From NCBI GenBank assembly GCA_027604665.1, contig JADGIZ010000347.1, positions 1 through 15,367 of the forward strand: 15,367 nt of DNA. The letters are read 5' to 3'. The notes beneath the pieces were generated by a model. It was not told the DNA's origin and did no database searches. It was given only the letters and a program-made list of their open reading frames with translations. A program made the position numbers and the translations under genes. The DNA is from Polyrhizophydium stewartii (Eukaryota > Chytridiomycota > Chytridiomycetes > Rhizophydiales). The first letter of the stretch is position 1. Every line of letters starts with the position of its first letter. This document shows positions 10,301-15,367 of the stretch, one piece after another.

Positions 10301-13300
10301 TTGCCGCGTCTCACGGCGAGTCGGCCGGTCCACGTACTGGGATCCGTGGCTCGCAAGCCGATTTTGGTGCTGTGCCAATACTTGAAGCCGTCTCGCCGCG
10401 CGCATACTATCTCGAGCTCTGGAATGCGCTGGTTGCCATCTTCAAGCATCACCTGCACGTCGGATCTTCTTTTGACTGCTTCGACGGCGTATGGCTGCGA
10501 TCCTTCATCGACTGCTGTGTCGGCGCGAATGACTTTAGCGTCCTGGAGCCCGGTCTCGCGTTTGTCTTTGGCCTCCTGGCATCCGAGCACGTTCTCCGCA
10601 GCAACTCGTCGCTTGCCATGGACACAGCGCTTGCCGAGTCGATTTGCGGAAAGGTACACACCCTGCGTCATTTGGCTCAGATGCACACCTCATCGCTGAC
10701 TCGCTGCAACATCGCGGGGCCTAACGGGCATCTTCAGCTGTGGTCGCTCCTGGCGCCAGAGCACTTGGTTCTGCATGCACAAACAGCCAAGCTGTTCCAG
10801 ATGTTTATCGACGTGGTTGGCGTTCGTCCGATCGAGCATTGCATCGTCGCCTTCATGTTGAACGGCGTCGTTGGCGAGCGCGTGGCGAGCTTGAACCGCT
10901 TCGGCGTGTTCTGGCGCCAGCTTGGTGGGTAACTCTGAGGAGCCTCACTCGCTCCAAACGCCCCTCTCTAACCTGCCATGCGGGCGTGCGGGCGCGACCC
11001 AGAAGACGCCAAGGCAAACACAAGCCTCATGTTTGCGCGGCCGCTCTTTGTCGTCTTTGATGCTCTTCGCAACCAGAACCTTGAGCTGCAGCTGGCCGGA
11101 CAAAATTGGATCCGGTCGTTTGTAAAATCATATGCACGGTGCGTACTTGCTCGCCTTACCACGCTTGAATGGTATCGCTGTCGCTGACGGTTGATGCCGC
11201 TCCCTACCAGAGTCGTGATGCCGCTGTTGGCTATTCTCACGCACCCAGACATCCGGTTCGGCAGTTCAGCGGCTGTGCGGGCGGCTGAGCGCATTGCCCC
11301 CACACGCTTCTTGCGTCCCTTCAACCAGGCGCAAGTCGAATACGCGCTGTCCATGCTCAATACGCTTCTCGACTTTGGAAGCGTGCTGTTTCTGCGCTCG
11401 CTGTGGTCTGTGACGGCGCAGCAGAACCAATGGATCTCGACCGCCTGCGACTGGAGCCTTGAAGGTGCGGGTGGTCGCCACAATCTTGCATCGACCCCAC
11501 AGCCCGCCCAAGTGCTAAATCCACTCCAGACAACCAAGTGCCGTCTGCCAGCGTGTCTCTGTCCGAAGCGCTCATGATCCTCTCGTGCAGGTGAATAGCA
11601 TCGTTGTTGAAAACACCGGTGCTCTCGATTGCTGACGCGAAGCACAAGGTTTGTGCTTGCCGACTATCTCGATGTCGAAGACCCTGATCCGGCGGAATTG
11701 CAGGCCCATCTTGCTATCCAATTGGCTGCATGCCGTCTGCTGCAGAACATGGTCTCGCGATCCAATGCGCTTCCACCAGCCATGTCGCTGCTCATCCACG
11801 ACACGGTGATCTTCAAGCTGCATGCATGCGTCGTTGGCTGCTCGCTGGGCCTGCAGCCGCACCTGCTTGCGACCCTGAGCGTCGTTTCTGCGCACGTGTA
11901 CCAGAGCCACACATTCGAGCAAATCCACAAGTTGTCGGACACGCCTTCGGACACGAGTGACGGCCCGCTGCTCGTGCGCACGGTGCTGCTGGCGCTCTCG
12001 CTCAAAAGCAACCGCCCAATCCTGCAGCACTGGTTCGATGTGCTGTTTGCGCACCTGCCGCGCTTTCAGTCTCACTTCAGGCAGGTCATCCAGCCGCTTC
12101 TGCTGCGCATCTGCACTGAGCTGCGCCAATGCCAGGCGGAGCTACATCGGGCCATCCGTCCGTACGCGCCGCTTCAGCCGCCTGCGCCTGAACCGGCCTC
12201 GCGCCCGTCGTCGCGCGCACACTCGCGCATTCCAACGGCATCTGACCCTGTCGTGGCTGCGATGCCAGTCGGCGGCCACTCTGGCTTATCGTCGGCCTTG
12301 CCATTCGGCTCGTCGTCGCAGCCCGAGATCGACACCCTTATCCTTGTTTACGGGCTGGAGCGCATGCTGGCCTTCTGCTTGCAGGACGACCGCGGCTCAA
12401 CCTCGGACATGGCAGCTCGCCCGTCGGCGACCGACGCAATGGGCTCGATCCTTGGCTTCTCGAGCATGATCGGAACCGCGCTTGTCGGTGAACCCGCATC
12501 TTCGACACCGTCTGCTGCGGGGACAGCGGATGCTGGACCGGACGCGACGTGCCGCAACGAGGTCCTTGCGCTTCTGCCGGCCATATTCGACATCCTGAGG
12601 CGACTCTGCGCGACGCTCGGGTCGGAGCCGCAGCTGGCCGATGGCAGTGCCTCTGAAGCGCCGGACGCACCGGGCGATCGCTGGATCGCGCAGCCGTCGA
12701 TCGAAAGCACGGCCGATCGCATCCGCTATCGCGTGCGCAAGCTGCTCGAATCTGCGTACCGCATGCACTCCGGCTCGGTTGTTGAGGCCCTTGTCGAGGT
12801 TTGGTTTGCAGAGAACGACGCCTATGTCGAGACGGGCCGCGGCTACCGTCGCACGAGCATTGCGATGCTGCACATGATTTCAGGCTGCACGCCAAAGATT
12901 GCGGTGGCGACTCTGGTCGAAGGGCTTCGCGGCCGGCTTCCGTATCTGCACACCTCCTCGGCTCGCGAGCGGCTCAAGCTACAGCGACCCATTGCCGACA
13001 CCATGGTCGTCACATTCCTCGAGCACTATGTGAGCCGCGAGGTCGAAACAGATATGCTTCCTGAGTGCTGGTCAACGCTTCTTTTGTACATCAAGGAGGC
13101 TTGCGTCCAGGCGTCGTCGGTCAAGTACCTCTTCCCGCCCCTGCTCCGCCTGGTGCATGCATCTTTCGCCAAGCTCAGCGCAACATCGACTTTTGACGAC
13201 AAGCGGCTGCGGCGCGAGGCAGAGGACATTCTGCAGCGGCTGTGCGACTACTGTATTCTAATCATGGGCCGCGCGTTCGACCAAGGTGCCTGGCGTCGTG

Positions 13301-15079
13301 TTTTCGTCGGGGACGTCCCTGACTCGATCTGTGAGCTGAGATGCCTTGCCCGAACTGCGCCGATCGCCTGCTGCTGCGCGCTGACATCTCTCTCGCGATA
13401 CTGCCAGACCGCGATGAACGCGCGGATATGACGGGCGTGCGAGCACCGAACCCGCTCGAGTTTGCGAGTCCCGCGCGCCGCACGACCCGTCCGAGCGAAG
13501 ACATGATGATCCAGGAGACGGTGGCGTACTTTGCCGAGACGCTCATCCCAAGCCTGCGCCAGTTTGTGCAAGATCAGGACAAGATGGTCGGCGTGCTGAC
13601 GAACTTCATCTATTATGTCGCCGGCCCGATGCTCAAGTCGCGTCACAGGTACGCGCTGGATTCTCGCATGAGATCTGGCGACCAGTGACTGACGATGTGC
13701 CATGTTGCCGTGTCGGCACAGCATGAACAAGTCTTTCCTGAATCCGGTGCTCGACTGCATCTGCGCCATGGCGCAGATCCCAAGCGCATTCAAGGCATTC
13801 CGCAAGGATGTCTGGGAGGCGTTCATGGACCCGCGGTTCTTCCACATGGGCGCGCTCAGCACCAAAAAGTGGCAGAAGATCATTCATGCCGTCGTGAGCT
13901 CGGACAAGGAGCGGCTTGCCGACCTGTTCTCGCGCATCTCGGCGACCTCGTCCACGACGCTCTTTGTGTCGCGAGAGCAGGAGTTTGCCACGCGCGCACA
14001 TATGCTGAGGCGGCTCTCGTTTGTGCTGCTTGCCGGTCCGGTCGATTTCCACCATCCGCAGCTGCCGACCATCCAAGAGAAGATCGTCGAGGTCTTCAAG
14101 AGCGGATCGGAGACCCTTGCGCTCGAGGTTGTCCCGTGGCGACTATGTAAATGCCTTCAAAGTGCTTGCGTGTGCTGACACTGCGTGCGCAGGGGTTCTT
14201 TTGCTTGCGGGTCCTCTTCTGCCGCGTGACTGCCAAGCACATGGCGACGTTCTGGCCCACCATCCTCAGCGAGCTCGTGCGGACATTCAGTCTGTGCATC
14301 AGAGACGCAGCCAGCGACAAGCCCGAGGATCTGGCCATGCTGCTTGCCGCATGCAAACTGCTCGACATGCTGCTCGCGCTGGGCATCGAGGAGTTCCAGA
14401 TGTGAGTGTTCTCTGGCGTCAAGCTGGACGACGAGGCGACTCTGACACGCTGGTCTCCTGATCCAGATTCCAGTGGCTGTTTGTCACCGAGACCGGCGAC
14501 TTTCTGGAACAAGTCGCGTCGAAGGCAGCGCGGCCCGCCGGCCTCGTTGACAAGCTCGGTCAGCGCTGGGCGGTGCTCGCGATCAGCGATGGTGCTGTAC
14601 CGGCTGCTAGCCCGCCCGCGAGAAGCACTTGGCTTCCGAGCGAAGCGCGCTCGGCAGTCGGCGACAGCGTGGACGCATCTCGACTCGGCCGCCCGCTGAT
14701 CTTGCAGCGCAGCATCAAGAGCCGCAGCGAGCTCGACTGGTTCATTCGCCACATCAGCCAACGGGCATACAACTGTGCTCTGGATCAGCTTGCGCCTGAC
14801 ACAGAGTTTGTCGACTCGCTTCTCGAGCAAGAGTTTCCGGACGTCGACACAGCGGCAGCAGCGGGAGTCGTCAACGGCTCGAATGGTCAAGTTGTTGGAG
14901 GCGCGATATCAGGCGCCGCAACTGGGGCGCCGGTTCTCGGCGCAGCGCCGGGTGGGCTTGCCATGTCCAAGTCTGGGTCTTCGTCGGGGTCTGGACGAGT
15001 GTCGCCTCCGGCAGTGAACCGAGAGAACATTGCCAAGCGGCCTGGTGGGGCTGCTCCGTCTCCCTCGCGGCCGAAATGA
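7372..15079 (+). CDS. DOP1: DOP1 (Dopey) membrane-traffic scaffold protein (19 exons, 2135 aa)
   Basis: Exons: 7372-7723, 7875-7993, 8058-8204, 8268-8348, 8411-8539, 8604-8890, 8962-9065, 9135-9199, 9264-9443, 9521-9628, 9691-10924, 11003-11138, 11211-11464, 11530-11590, 11649-13330, 13408-13648, 13722-14127, 14193-14401, 14467-15079; 6408 nt, phases consistent. Family knowledge: Dop1 forms a complex with the flippase regulator Mon2 at Golgi/endosomes and is essential in yeast. The Dopey N-terminal domain spans about residues 118-430, with FDSVSEWADVIGFLTRLGK, VVSKRLAQCLNPALPAGVHS, LYEKYYIPLGSKLRPGLKG and VVLRRDMSLNRRLYSWILG (389-407). Later family blocks are AISLMDKPEIGPP, VIQNIELIMFMLDNF, MGRAFDQGAWRR, LLAACKLLDMLLALGIEEFQ and FQWLFVTETGDF. 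Ser/Pro-rich linkers interrupt the helical repeats (e.g. 605-675), and the last ~110 residues are Ala/Gly/Ser-rich. Length lies between yeast (1698) and human (about 2465) proteins. The first exon (Gln/Pro-rich, 117 aa) and its start are least certain; the intron at 8349-8410 appears to be GC-AG and the intron at 14128-14192 has a weak donor. Confidence 0.9.
7618..7638 (+). repeat. CAG/CAA tract encoding seven glutamines in DOP1 exon 1
   Basis: Seven consecutive Gln codons (CAG CAG CAA then four CAG) in the DOP1 frame, inside a Pro/Ser/Arg-rich segment that precedes the Dopey domain. The single CAA interrupts an otherwise pure CAG array, so length variation is possible. It is coding only if the exon 1 model is right. 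Confidence 0.75.
8349..8410 (+). other. Probable GC-AG intron in DOP1
   Basis: Family continuity requires AAMSVK to join AALLALYEKYY, matching the Dopey pattern VK-x-x-LL-x-LYE. The exon end is AAG and the next bases are GCACGC, a GC donor behind a strong AAG exon end. The 3' half has a clean CTGAC and CATGCAG acceptor. A GT donor six bases earlier (after TCT at 8342) is also in phase but would delete Val-Lys from a conserved position. Confidence 0.6.
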
Positions 15080-15228
15080 ATTGCATCAGTGGGGTTTGTG
15101 TGCGTCGGCAGCTTTCCGCAACGTTCCGACGACGGTGCAGCCAAACTTCACGGGCTGCGTTTGTTGTCTGCTCCTGTCAGCATTAGCCTGCGCTGCCGCC
15201 CGCGAGATCAAGGTGTGGGCGCACCGAG

Positions 15229-15234
15229 AATAAA
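15229..15234 (+). terminator. AATAAA poly(A) signal downstream of DOP1
   Basis: A canonical hexamer 150 bp after the DOP1 stop, followed by T/G-rich sequence (CTCGTTGTATATAGG, then GTTTGTTTGTTGTG), the expected arrangement for a cleavage and polyadenylation site. Confidence 0.55.
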
Positions 15235-15340
15235 CGCAAGGCGTCTCGTCTCGTTGTATATAGGCACCGGCGGTCTCTTTGCAGCTGCGTGTGCTCGTTT
15301 GTTTGTTGTGATCCAACGAAGGCAGCTTGCCACCCCAGCT

Positions 15341-15367
15341 GTGTGTGTGTGTGTGTGTGTGTGTGTG
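15341..15367. repeat. (GT)n dinucleotide microsatellite reaching the window end
   Basis: Twenty-seven bases of perfect GT alternation, truncated by the window edge, so the true length is unknown. It is not telomere-like (no TTAGGG-type unit). Confidence 0.95.

Larger units (their letters stand above)
15080..15367. other. 3' flank of DOP1
   Basis: No gene-like frame is recognisable in these 288 bp. They hold the DOP1 3' region with one AATAAA (15229-15234), a short TATATA-like stretch near 15257 that could belong to a downstream promoter or be chance, and a terminal (GT)n run. Confidence 0.7.

Noticed and set aside
11465..11502. A 38-nt intron in DOP1 ending at the CACAG before 11503
   Set aside because: It is in phase but much shorter than every other intron; the acceptor at 11529 is also in phase, gives 65 nt and has a branch-like CTAAAT just upstream.
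15341..15367. Possible telomere at the right end
   Set aside because: The terminal repeat is plain (GT)n without a TTAGGG-like or yeast-type irregular unit; a microsatellite at an arbitrary cut or assembly break is simpler.

Overview
The window is eukaryotic nuclear DNA, most likely from a compact, GC-rich fungal genome and probably a basidiomycete. Evidence is: four conserved eukaryotic genes with many short introns (49-210 nt), a branch-point-like CTGAC a few bases before most acceptors, a fungal-type RMD1/RMD8 protein, and basidiomycete-like wording in the RBBP4 homologue. I could not run a search, so the species and phylum are inference. There is no sign of a bacterial operon, mobile element, CRISPR array, RNA gene or viral insert.

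Layout, left to right. (1) Minus strand, 1-334: the N-terminal part of an unidentified protein that runs off the left edge. It may start further upstream at 500 through a tiny extra exon. (2) Minus strand, 532-2890: an RBBP4/Msi1/Hat2-type histone-binding WD40 protein, 11 exons, 435 aa. (3) Plus strand, 2914-4826: the beta subunit of protein farnesyltransferase, 9 exons, 423 aa. It is head-to-head with gene 2, with 23 bp between the two start codons. (4) Minus strand, 4942-7265: an RMD1/RMD8/Sif-type DUF155 protein, 10 exons, 510 aa, with one C-terminal membrane segment. It converges on gene 3 across 115 bp. (5) Plus strand, 7372-15079: DOP1 (Dopey), 19 exons, 2135 aa, divergent from gene 4 across 106 bp. 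The last 288 bp hold a poly(A) signal and a (GT)n run that reaches the window end.

I built the exon models by hand from protein-family continuity, splice signals and phase. All four complete models sum to whole codon numbers (1308, 1272, 1533 and 6408 nt including stops). They contain 45 introns: 44 GT-AG and one probable GC-AG. No gene appears broken: the many short ORF fragments are exons separated by introns, not frameshifts.

The genes are unrelated housekeeping functions: chromatin assembly, protein prenylation, a DUF155 membrane protein, and Golgi/endosome traffic. I do not see a new multi-gene system. The points most worth a second look are the splice-donor usage (GTGCG rather than GTAAG/GTGAG), the 23-bp divergent start-codon gap, the microexons, the GC-AG intron and the unidentified gene at the left edge.
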